Shown: positions 1-6,375, counted from the stretch's first letter. The stretch: 9,393 bases of DNA from an uncultured Lachnospiraceae bacterium (GCA_905236365.1 CAJOPP010000077.1:1-9393); one strand, 5' to 3'. Notes: a model not told the origin generated them from the sequence alone. Numbers and translations: made by a program.

Positions 1-1746
1 CTGATTATTGATCGTATTCGATACTTCATCCATATTATTGGCAAAAGAATCGTATTTTGCAGTATCAACTGCCAAAGAAGTGGTAATCGCCTGTAGAAAT
101 TGTGCCGGTGTACCCTGAGCATACATACTCTGATCACTCATTCCCAAAATAACTTTATCCACAATTCCCTTTGCGTAAAGATCATGTTGTGTAATATCTT
201 CTTCATAAGATACAACCAGTTTGGACTGATCAGCTAAAACCGTCTGGTTGATCGACCAGTTCATTGCCGTCAATCGGTAATAATTAGAATCATCGGATTT
301 GATATTCTCCGGAGCTTCATCCGTTTTCAATACATAATCTTCACCCGTAAGAATATCCTGTGCTGTATAGAAATCCAATCCCGGCTCACCATTTGCATCT
401 ACACCGGATGTATATAGATCATTCATATACCGGGAGAAAGTTCTGACAAACTCATTCAACTGCGTCATATAATACGGGATTCCCTTGCAATCGATTCTCT
501 GTCCCATAATCCCTTCTGTGCCAATATCCTGTCCCGCATTAAAGGTTGCCGCAATCCGCTTGCCATCTTCATCTGCCACCGTAAGGTTCTTGAATACAAA
601 ATCGTTCAGATTGCCGTCCTCATCATAAGTTGCTTCCCAACAGTCATAATAGTATTCTTTGCAGTTCAGGGTAATAACTCCTTGCTGTGGGAGATTCACC
701 TTATCCACCGGTATGCTTTTATTCAGATGTACTGTGGCTGTGGAGCCATCTTCCGTGCCCATCGCCATTCTGGTGATCGTACCGGCAAACGGATTTAGAT
801 TATTTCCATCCCGGACTTCAAACAATCCCTTGATTCTTCCGGTTACATTGGTATTATAAAAATCAAACCTCTCCCCCACAGATCTCTCCAGCCCTTCCCA
901 ATAGACATCATACAGACCATCAAGATCATTCTGGTTGATCCGCTCTTCTCTCGCTACTACCATAAGCTGCCGGCTCTCCATTTCATCCACCAGCAATTCG
1001 TTACCGATACGCACTTCATACCGGGTCGCTCCCGATTCTACTGCGTTCTCACCATACCCATACATCAACGGTGCTTCCGTTACCGTCACCGTCACAAGCT
1101 CCGAAAGCTGATCCACCAGATTCTCTCTCTGGTCTCTCAGATCATTGGCATTTCCACCTCTGGTCTCAATGTTCATGATCTGCTGGTTCAATGTATAGAT
1201 CTGGGAAGAAATGGAATTGATCGTATCCACATGAATCGCGATCTCATTGTTGATATCCTGTTGTGTATTCTGATAATCTGTCGCAATCTCATTCACAAAA
1301 TCCGTAAAATTGTTGGCTGCCTGGATGAACTTTGTACGATTGGAAGCATCCGCCGGATTGGAGGAAAGATCCTGTAAAGCACCATTCAGTTTTGCAAGCA
1401 GCTTCGTATAACCAGACTCTGACTGCATCTCGTTCAGATAGGTCTCCAGCTGGGATAACTGCTCATTCACCGCCTCATACTCATTATACTTGGTGATAGC
1501 ACTACGATACTTCGTGTCATAATAAGTATTCCGAAGCTGCTCGATTCCGGTCGTCTCAACACCGGTTCCCATCATACCATATGCAGCATGGACACGAACT
1601 GCCTGGGACGCCCGGGCAGTTACTACCTGTCTGGAATATCCCTTCACATCTGCGTTGGAAATATTGTGTGCTGCTGTATTTAAACTATTCTGATAAAAAT
1701 TGAGTCCTGATAATCCTGTGTTCAATCCTAAAAATGTTGATGGCAT
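1..1746 (-). CDS. flgK: Flagellar hook-associated protein FlgK, second copy (partial, C-terminus off the left edge)
   Basis: This is a hook-filament junction protein (HAP1), exported through the flagellar type III apparatus to link hook and filament. It starts MPSTFLGLNTGLSGL, and I read 582 codons without a stop down to base 1. The N-terminal D0 rod/hook signature is clear: SLNTAAHNISNADVKGYSRQ at about residues 21-40, where the asparagine-rich NISN and GYSRQ are typical of FlgK. A long helical stretch follows (about 60-195), then the FlgK-type motif NDLRDQRENLVDQLSEL at 201-217, then a variable beta-rich outer domain. The missing end should be the short helical D0 tail of perhaps 50 residues, judged from the FlgK upstream. 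It lies 43 bases behind that first flgK, in the position where flgL sits in B. subtilis. FlgL is less likely because of the length and the FlgK-specific LRDQR region. The ribosome binding site is only a weak AAGGGAAGTGGG. Confidence 0.93.
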   Translation of the reverse strand, partial: MPSTFLGLNTGLSGLNFYQNSLNTAAHNISNADVKGYSRQVVTARASQAVRVHAAYGMMGTGVETTGIEQLRNTYYDTKYRSAITKYNEYEAVNEQLSQLETYLNEMQSESGYTKLLAKLNGALQDLSSNPADASNRTKFIQAANNFTDFVNEIATDYQNTQQDINNEIAIHVDTINSISSQIYTLNQQIMNIETRGGNANDLRDQRENLVDQLSELVTVTVTEAPLMYGYGENAVESGATRYEVRIGNELLVDEMESRQLMVVAREERINQNDLDGLYDVYWEGLERSVGERFDFYNTNVTGRIKGLFEVRDGNNLNPFAGTITRMAMGTEDGSTATVHLNKSIPVDKVNLPQQGVITLNCKEYYYDCWEATYDEDGNLNDFVFKNLTVADEDGKRIAATFNAGQDIGTEGIMGQRIDCKGIPYYMTQLNEFVRTFSRYMNDLYTSGVDANGEPGLDFYTAQDILTGEDYVLKTDEAPENIKSDDSNYYRLTAMNWSINQTVLADQSKLVVSYEEDITQHDLYAKGIVDKVILGMSDQSMYAQGTPAQFLQAITTSLAVDTAKYDSFANNMDEVSNTINNQ

Positions 1747-1761
1747 ATTCCCACTTCCCTT

Positions 1762-1789
1762 CTATCGGCTCCTAAATGCCCGAGATTTA
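1762..1789 (-). promoter_or_regulatory. Possible sigma-28-like promoter in front of the second flgK
   Basis: Reading on the minus strand, TAAA (1789-1786) is followed after 16 bases by GCCGATAG (1769-1762), close to the sigma-28/sigma-D consensus TAAA-N15-GCCGATA(A/T). The drawback is position. A start of transcription about 7 bases downstream would fall near 1755, inside the ribosome binding region and only about 9 bases before the ATG at 1746. It may be chance, or it may give a near-leaderless transcript. Confidence 0.27.
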
Positions 1790-3607
1790 TTATCCTAATT
1801 TATTGAGCAAATGCTCCACCATCTCCGATACAACCGTAAAGTATCTGGAAGATGCATTGAAGCCCTGCTGAAACCTGATCAGATTACTTAATTCCTCATC
1901 TGTCGACACTCCCAGTACCATTTGCCGCTGATTCTCTAACTCCACAATCGTTTTGTCCTGAGACTCTGCAATTCCTTCATACATCATACCTTTGTTGGCA
2001 AAATCTCCGACAAAATCCTTGTAATATCCCATAAAATTGTTGACTACAAGGCTGTTCGGACCAATACTTGCAAAATCTTCTTCCCACATATGAATCAACT
2101 GATCTGCCACATCCTGTAGCTCCTCATGCATGGCATTGGTAAGCGGTAAAAGACTCGGATTCTTCAATAATGCGTCATTGACTTCCATATTTCCAAGCGT
2201 ATACAGGGACAAATAATCGTCTGCATTCTCCTCATTAAAAATCCGGACTGTCTTAACTGTTCCATCTGATAAGGTCACTTCCTGTTCCGTATAACGGTTC
2301 ACACTATTACGCTGGAACAGCTCTGTCCCCTGCTCAAAATTCTCTGCACCCATTCCATATCCGGCTTTCTCTTCATCCAACACCCGAATCGTCCGGATAT
2401 TACCATAGTCATCAATAATCTCCAAATCCGTATTCGGACAAAGGATATCATTGATCTTTGTGACAACTCCATGGATCAGCCGGTCAAACTGTGCAATCAT
2501 ATTATTGACGGTATAAGGCTCCAGATACGAGTTATAATAGTCCTTTGCTTCTGTATACTCCGCATATTCATCCTGATACGCTTCGTATTCTGTCAGGTAA
2601 CCTGCCACCGCATCATTATAATCCGCATTCGTCTCAAAGTCAGACCGTACCGGACGGACCGGAGCCTCCGGTGCAACCGGAATATCCGTATATCTGGCAA
2701 CCCAGTCACCTCTTGATAAAATGATTCCTTTCAAGGAACCGGTATCTGTCTTGTCCTCAGCATTTGGAGGAGCAAACAGATTAAATATATCCTCCTGGTC
2801 ATCCACCCAGATCGGAATCTCATAGTCACAGGAATCACTGACTTTCCTCACATCCATGGTATAGACTCGGCTCATATCCACCAACGACCGATGTTCTGCA
2901 TATACCTCTACCATACCGTTATTACTCTCTTTATAACTAATCGAGACCAGACCACTCAGTTCATCCAATGCCATATCCCGTTGATCACGATAGTCATTGG
3001 CACTCTCTATATTGCCAGCCTCGACACTTGCAATCTTCACATTCAAATCAAATATATTCTGAGCCAGCTCATTGATACGATCTACCTTATCCTCAATCTC
3101 CTTATTCAGATTTCTCTGATAGTTCGTGAGATGTCCATAAATCTCATTCGCCTGCTCCATAAACGTAACCGCTGTTGCAATATAAGAACTTCTTGTTACA
3201 ATACTGTTGGATTCCTTCTGAAGTTCTTCTGCTGCAGACCAGAAATTCTGCATATAGGTACGAAAGCTGCTCCCTTCCATCTCTCCAAAAAACTGTTCCA
3301 CTTCCGATACCACATCATACTTGGTCTGATAAAACTGCTGTCTTCCAAATTCTGCACGATAAGAGCGATCGACCAACGTATCCCGGACCAGCCTCACATC
3401 TGAAATCCTGGTTCCCAGACCAGACTGATTATTACCAATCGCACTCTTTCCTACATTCACATACGCAATATCAGCAAGGAGAACCTGTTGTCTGGAATAT
3501 CCTTCTGTTTCTGCATTAGTGATATTGTGTGCCGTAGTATTCAGGGCATATTGATTTGATTGCATACCGGAAACTCCGACATAAAAACCACTCATAGTTC
3601 CTGGCAT
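1790..3607 (-). CDS. flgK: Flagellar hook-associated protein FlgK, first copy
   Basis: This is a complete 605-residue HAP1/FlgK that would cap the hook and join it to the filament outside the cell. The ATG at 3607 is chosen because GGAGGAG lies 8 bases upstream; the frame extends 18 codons further to a GTG without a comparable site. Residues 21-40 (ALNTTAHNITNAETEGYSRQ) are the canonical D0 signature. Residues 203-221 carry ANDYRDQRDMALDELSGLV, the FlgK D1 motif. The last 38 residues (568-605), beginning STDEELSNLIRFQQGFNASS, form the C-terminal D0 helix that pairs with the N-terminal one. An unusual segment sits in the outer domain: a Pro/Val stretch at 310-320, then a highly acidic region with ten tyrosines between 330 and 365. 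There is no signal peptide, as expected for type III export. It lies downstream of flgM and flgN, and its stop codon is 43 bases before a second, dissimilar FlgK. Confidence 0.96.
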   Translation of the reverse strand: MPGTMSGFYVGVSGMQSNQYALNTTAHNITNAETEGYSRQQVLLADIAYVNVGKSAIGNNQSGLGTRISDVRLVRDTLVDRSYRAEFGRQQFYQTKYDVVSEVEQFFGEMEGSSFRTYMQNFWSAAEELQKESNSIVTRSSYIATAVTFMEQANEIYGHLTNYQRNLNKEIEDKVDRINELAQNIFDLNVKIASVEAGNIESANDYRDQRDMALDELSGLVSISYKESNNGMVEVYAEHRSLVDMSRVYTMDVRKVSDSCDYEIPIWVDDQEDIFNLFAPPNAEDKTDTGSLKGIILSRGDWVARYTDIPVAPEAPVRPVRSDFETNADYNDAVAGYLTEYEAYQDEYAEYTEAKDYYNSYLEPYTVNNMIAQFDRLIHGVVTKINDILCPNTDLEIIDDYGNIRTIRVLDEEKAGYGMGAENFEQGTELFQRNSVNRYTEQEVTLSDGTVKTVRIFNEENADDYLSLYTLGNMEVNDALLKNPSLLPLTNAMHEELQDVADQLIHMWEEDFASIGPNSLVVNNFMGYYKDFVGDFANKGMMYEGIAESQDKTIVELENQRQMVLGVSTDEELSNLIRFQQGFNASSRYFTVVSEMVEHLLNKLG

Positions 3608-3613
3608 ATCCTT

Positions 3614-3620
3614 CTCCTCC
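3614..3620 (-). promoter_or_regulatory. Ribosome binding site that fixes the first flgK start
   Basis: On the minus strand GGAGGAG precedes the ATG at 3607, with 8 bases between the GGAGG core and the start codon. It excludes the upstream in-frame GTG at 3661 as the main start, because the extra 18 codons would run through this purine-rich tract. Confidence 0.8.
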
Positions 3621-3718
3621 TCTCCTATTCTCGTTCCGGATTCGTACATACTGAAAATCACTTCACAATTTGTTTTCTTCCTTTTGGCACAAATCCTTTT
3701 TCTATATAAACAATCATA

Positions 3719-4234
3719 TTATTGTTTTGTATCAAAGGAAGGTCGCGTGCTTCCCAACGTGATTCCACTATAGGAACCCTTGTTATAATTTGCTGTCTCC
3801 GGAGCCTGATTGAGCGACTGGATCAGATTGATCGAATACTCCGTCATCTCCAAAGACTCCTGCAATAATTCCTGATTGTGGATACTCACCTGTCTGAGTG
3901 TTTCCACCTGCCTGGTCATCTTATCCCTAAGAACAATTAAAGGATGCTGAAACTCCGGCTGCTTCTCCATCATCGTAATGACCTCAGAAACAGTGATTGT
4001 TTTCGCATCCTTGCCCAATACAGTTGCTATCTCTTCTAATGCCTGATTCCTTCTATGGGACACCGCTGTTATCTCATCTACAACCTTCTGTTCTCTTGTA
4101 TTTGCCTCCTGTAAACGTTGCAAATCATTGGCTACAATAACCGGCGTCTTGTTAAGCGACTCTTTGGTCAGTTCTTCATATAACCTGCTCTCTTCTTCAA
4201 GAGTCGAAATCAAATTCTCAATTAAGCTTGCCAT
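3719..4234 (-). CDS. flgN: FlgN-family flagellar export chaperone
   Basis: This is a small, highly helical protein of 171 residues matching the FlgN family in length, composition and position. FlgN binds the C-terminal helices of FlgK and FlgL in the cytoplasm and delivers them to the flagellar export gate. Residues 1-75 (MASLIENLISTLEEESRLYEE and on) and about 95-145 are predicted helical, with heptad-like Leu/Ile spacing and many Glu/Gln/Lys. The last 25 residues are Gly/Ser/Thr-rich and probably disordered. I chose the ATG at 4234 because AAGGAG lies 6 bases upstream; an in-frame TTG eight codons earlier (4258) is unlikely. Sequence identity to FlgN is low across the family, so the call leans on the flgM-flgN-flgK gene order, which matches B. 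subtilis (where flgN was named yvyG). No cysteines or catalytic motifs are present. Confidence 0.88.
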   Translation of the reverse strand: MASLIENLISTLEEESRLYEELTKESLNKTPVIVANDLQRLQEANTREQKVVDEITAVSHRRNQALEEIATVLGKDAKTITVSEVITMMEKQPEFQHPLIVLRDKMTRQVETLRQVSIHNQELLQESLEMTEYSINLIQSLNQAPETANYNKGSYSGITLGSTRPSFDTKQ

Positions 4235-4240
4235 CTGATT

Positions 4241-4246
4241 CTCCTT
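4241..4246 (-). promoter_or_regulatory. Ribosome binding site of flgN
   Basis: AAGGAG on the minus strand sits 6 bases before the ATG at 4234. It selects this start over the in-frame TTG at 4258, whose extra codons would contain the site itself. Confidence 0.75.
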
Positions 4247-4360
4247 CACATTGATCAAATGTTCTCCAATATCTTCTTCCTATTCTGATGTTCCTACAAC
4301 AGTCTGATCAGTGGAACACAGATCAGCCCGTATCGGATTCCTTTCCAAGTGTAGAAACGC

Positions 4361-4391
4361 TTAGTCCCGGAAGCAACGCTTCCGGAACTAA
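4361..4391 (-). other. Stem-loop overlapping the flgM stop codon
   Basis: On the minus strand TTAGTTCCGGAAGC (4391-4378), a GTT loop (4377-4375) and GCTTCCGGGACTAA (4374-4361) form a 14-bp stem with one internal U-G pair. The flgM TAG stop (4390-4388) lies in the 5' arm. The sequence after the stem, GCGTTTCTAC, has too few T residues for a convincing intrinsic terminator. It could be a weak attenuator, or a 3' stabilising hairpin that uncouples flgM from flgN expression. The function is inferred; the inverted repeat itself is plain in the sequence. Confidence 0.7.
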
Positions 4392-4675
4392 ATGGTTCTT
4401 GCATCATATGCTGCGATAATCTTATCCGCAAAACTCTCTGCACTAACCTGATAGGTACCATTCGCAATACTCTCACGTAATCTCTTCACTCTGTCTTCCC
4501 GTATATCCGGAACATTACTAAGAGCTGCTTTTGCAGTCTGTAAATCCTTTCCTACGGATGAAAATGAAATCTGATCCTTAGCGGATGCGGCACCTGTTGT
4601 ACCAGAACTGTAACTCTTCTTCACAGATTGTGTACCATATACAGAACTAATCTGATTGTATGCTCCGATTCGCAT
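4388..4675 (-). CDS. flgM: Anti-sigma-28 factor FlgM
   Basis: FlgM binds sigma-28 (FliA/SigD) in the cytoplasm and blocks late flagellar gene expression until the hook-basal body is ready; in enteric bacteria it is then exported. This 95-residue protein has the normal length. The N-terminal 40 residues are Ser/Gly/Thr-rich and disordered, starting MRIGAYNQISSVYG. The conserved C-terminal sigma-binding part runs from about residue 33, with DQISFSSVGKDLQTAK (34-49), VRESI-like VKRLRESIANGTY (63-75) and SAESFADKII (78-87), all typical of FlgM. The ATG at 4675 follows a GGAGGAAGG tract. It has its own sigma-28 promoter about 80 bases upstream, giving the usual negative feedback loop. It is cut off from yvyF by a terminator and lies ahead of flgN and both flgK genes. 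Confidence 0.95.
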   Translation of the reverse strand: MRIGAYNQISSVYGTQSVKKSYSSGTTGAASAKDQISFSSVGKDLQTAKAALSNVPDIREDRVKRLRESIANGTYQVSAESFADKIIAAYDARTI

Positions 4676-4754
4676 AGTTACACCTTCCTCCCAGTCTCCG
4701 GTCTGATAAAAAACCGAACATATTAAATCCGTCTACAATTTGGATTCAATAAAT

Positions 4755-4781
4755 ATATCGGCTGCTTTTTGCAAAACATTA
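4755..4781 (-). promoter_or_regulatory. Sigma-28 (SigD/FliA) promoter for flgM and the late flagellar genes
   Basis: On the minus strand TAAT (4781-4778) is followed by exactly 15 bases and then GCCGATAT (4762-4755). That is a full match to the sigma-28 -10 element and 3 of 4 in the -35 element. Transcription would begin near 4748 and leave a leader of about 73 bases before the flgM ATG. A TATAAT string overlaps the -35 element (4783-4778) but lacks a matching sigma-A -35. The site lies just downstream of the yvyF terminator, which is where an independent promoter would be needed. Confidence 0.8.
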
Positions 4782-4795
4782 TACTTAAAATACAG

Positions 4796-4833
4796 AAAAC
4801 CGCATTTCCTACCCTGATGGAAGGAAATGCGGT
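4796..4833 (-). terminator. Rho-independent terminator after yvyF
   Basis: On the minus strand ACCGCATTTCCT (4833-4822), an 11-base loop and AGGAAATGCGGT (4810-4799) form a perfect 12-bp stem. It is followed immediately by TTTC and a second T-run. No T-run follows on the plus strand, so it acts for minus-strand transcripts. It should end the recD2-comFC-yvyF transcripts about 50 bases past the yvyF stop codon. Confidence 0.87.
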
Positions 4834-4884
4834 CGTCCGCATCCTCTTTAAATAACGATTACTGCGCAGTTCCTCAACCGCACA

Positions 4885-5295
4885 TCATTTTGCTTCCTGA
4901 TCAATAAAACGCATTCTTGCAGCTTCTCTGTGCTTCCTTGCAACAATGGATTCCTCACCTTTGTACATATCCTCCACATTTCCCAACAGCTTATCCTTGC
5001 ATGCCTGACAAAGGCGTCCAGATTTGATCATCTTGCCACAGCTCTCACAATCAAGACCGATATCTGAATCATCCGAGAAAGACAACCGTTCCTCTCTGAT
5101 CCAACGTCTGATCTGGTTTGCGGATACATCATTGGCTTCTGCCACCTCATTGATTCCTTCCTTTGGATTCTCTCTGACATATTCCTTTACCTGCTGGAAC
5201 TTAACCTCTAATTTGTCTTTACATGCCTGACAGATTGGCGCTCCTGTCAAATAATTGAATAACTTCTTACATTCTTTGCATGTTCTTACTTCCAT
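4885..5295 (-). CDS. yvyF: YvyF-type flagellar operon protein (zinc-finger/HTH)
   Basis: This 136-residue protein matches the YvyF family ('flagellar operon protein', TIGR03826-like), found between comFC and flgM in Firmicutes. Two zinc-binding modules frame it. The first has Cys6-Cys9 and Cys22-Cys25 (CKEC, CQAC), and the second Cys83-Cys86 and Cys96-Cys99 (CESC, CQAC). Both end in an ACKDKL motif (24-29 and 98-103), suggesting an internal duplication. Between them residues 47-72 (GINEVAEANDVSANQIRRWI and on) read as a helix-turn-helix of the MerR/terminase-small-subunit sort. The C-terminus is basic and helical (119-136). The start has AGGAGGG 8 bases upstream. DNA or RNA binding is likely from the domains, but the molecular role of the family is not established. 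A terminator directly follows, so it closes the upstream unit. Confidence 0.9.
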   Translation of the reverse strand: MEVRTCKECKKLFNYLTGAPICQACKDKLEVKFQQVKEYVRENPKEGINEVAEANDVSANQIRRWIREERLSFSDDSDIGLDCESCGKMIKSGRLCQACKDKLLGNVEDMYKGEESIVARKHREAARMRFIDQEAK

Positions 5296-5420
5296 AATGT
5301 AATCCCTCCTATCCGTATACCCATTTCTAAATCCCTTACCTTCAAATGCTTACTGAAAAATACAATGCATCTGCCACTGCTCCCATTCCTTTTCAGGGAA
5401 ATGCTTCTCGAATCCATCGA

Positions 5421-5449
5421 ATCATAAGCAAAAATCCGAGACATTCTAA
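5421..5449 (-). promoter_or_regulatory. Possible sigma-A promoter for yvyF
   Basis: On the minus strand TTAGAA (5449-5444), a 17-base spacer and TATGAT (5426-5421) resemble a sigma-A promoter (4 of 6 and 5 of 6 matches). It overlaps the comFC stop codon and would give a leader of roughly 120 bases before the yvyF ATG. This is a weak call; the 150-base comFC-yvyF gap holds no other clear signal. Confidence 0.28.
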
Positions 5450-6156
5450 TATCCCTTTCCAATCGCTACACTGGTGTAATAAACTTCCTCTGCTCCCGCT
5501 ACCAGCAATACCCCCGTACACGCTTCCACCGTAGCACCGGATGTATAAATATCATCCACCAATAGTATCTGATTTAATTTTATCTTATTTTGTCCTATTT
5601 TAAAAGCATTTTTTAAATTTTTCATTCTTTCTTTATCATTTAATTCTTTTTGTGGATTGGTATCAACGATTCGTTCCAGATAATGGGGATAGACGGGGAT
5701 ATTCAACCGTTTTCCCAACTGCAGAGCCAGAATCTCTGCCTGATTATATCCTCTTTTTCTTCTCCGGCTCCGATAGATTGGAACCGGCACAATGCCATCA
5801 ATTGAAAGCCTCTTAAATTCTTCGCTATACTGCTCATACATGCATCCCGCAAAAAAGGCTCCATAGTCTCTCTGATTCTTATATTTAAAATCATACAATG
5901 CCTCTTTTAACGGATCCTTATAGAAAAACACGGGAAATCCCCGCTTGTAATGCTTGGGAATCTTCAGACAATCCTGACAGTACTCCTCTTCTTCCTGCTC
6001 TAACGTTCTTCCACACTTCATACAATAAGGCGGTTCTACTCTTTTTAATTTTCCAAAGCACTCCCGGCACACACTGCCTTTCCCATACGGTCTGATTTCC
6101 TTGCAGATTGGACAATGCCTTGGGTATAATAAATCTAACAAAATGTTTTCACTCAT
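5446..6156 (-). CDS. comFC: ComF family protein (ComFC-like phosphoribosyltransferase fold)
   Basis: This 236-residue ComF/GntX-family protein has the usual length. The N-terminus carries a double zinc ribbon: Cys15-Cys18 (CPIC), Cys30-Cys33 (CREC), Cys45-Cys48 (CMKC) and Cys60-Cys63 (CQDC). The C-terminal half is a type I phosphoribosyltransferase fold, with VPVP at 123-126, RGYNQAE at 135-141 and the PRPP-binding loop ILLVDDIYTSGAT at 197-209, which is intact. In B. subtilis ComFC acts with the ComFA helicase in uptake of transforming DNA; in other bacteria the family is also important without known competence. The ATG at 6156 has AAGGAAG 7 bases upstream. It is followed by yvyF, as in B. 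subtilis, but is preceded by recD2 and a flagellin remnant rather than comFA/comFB. A 60-base stretch (5581-5640) is only about 17% GC and encodes a Lys/Asn-rich helix (about 173-192). Confidence 0.93.
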   Translation of the reverse strand: MSENILLDLLYPRHCPICKEIRPYGKGSVCRECFGKLKRVEPPYCMKCGRTLEQEEEEYCQDCLKIPKHYKRGFPVFFYKDPLKEALYDFKYKNQRDYGAFFAGCMYEQYSEEFKRLSIDGIVPVPIYRSRRRKRGYNQAEILALQLGKRLNIPVYPHYLERIVDTNPQKELNDKERMKNLKNAFKIGQNKIKLNQILLVDDIYTSGATVEACTGVLLVAGAEEVYYTSVAIGKGY

Positions 6157-6189
6157 TCTCTGACTTCCTTATAAAACCTCGACCATTCT

Positions 6190-6375
6190 TTACTGTAACA
6201 ATGACAAAACAGCATCATTCTGCTTATTTGCCTGAGCAAGCATAGCTTGAGCAGCCTGTGACAGAATATCATTCCTGCTCATCTCTACCATCTCCTTCGC
6301 CATGTCAGTATCCCGCAGATTCGACTCCATGCCTTCCAGATTCTCTGCATTCTTTGCACTTTGCAAAACGAATGA
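6190..6375 (-). pseudogene. Flagellin C-terminal D0 remnant behind recD2
   Basis: Sixty-one sense codons, directly after and in the same frame as the recD2 TAA stop, read as the end of a flagellin and close with TAA at 6192-6190. The match starts at about the sixth codon (SAKNAENLEGMESNLRDTDM), continues AKEMVEMSRNDILSQAAQAM, and ends LAQANKQNDAVLSLLQ. ENL..xES.xRDxDMAKEM, QAxQAMLAQAN and the LSLLQ end are hallmark flagellin D0 features. There is no N-terminal flagellin domain, and no start codon has a proper ribosome binding site: a TTG at 6366 has none, and the ATGs at 6330 and 6303 lack correctly spaced ones. The reading frame is undamaged, so it is either a recent relic of recombination with a flagellin gene or a tiny expressed peptide. 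The part kept includes the region that binds the FliS chaperone in known flagellins. comFC begins 33 bases after its stop. Confidence 0.83.

Noticed and set aside
2471..3519. Several open frames on the plus strand of 81 to 170 codons
   Set aside because: They are antisense to the first flgK, lack ribosome binding sites and give Ile/Leu/Cys-rich proteins without domains. The minus-strand FlgK reading is certain.
3608..3661. 18-codon N-terminal extension of the first FlgK from a GTG
   Set aside because: The conserved FlgK start and a strong GGAGGAG site support the ATG at 3607. The extension would translate the ribosome binding site.
4294..4476. Minus-strand 60-codon open frame overlapping the end of flgM
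   Set aside because: It overlaps flgM in another frame, has no convincing ribosome binding site, and translates to a basic, domain-free sequence.
4778..4783. TATAAT string upstream of flgM as a sigma-A -10 element
   Set aside because: No acceptable -35 lies 16-18 bases upstream, since that stretch is the terminator stem. The overlapping sigma-28 promoter is a better fit.
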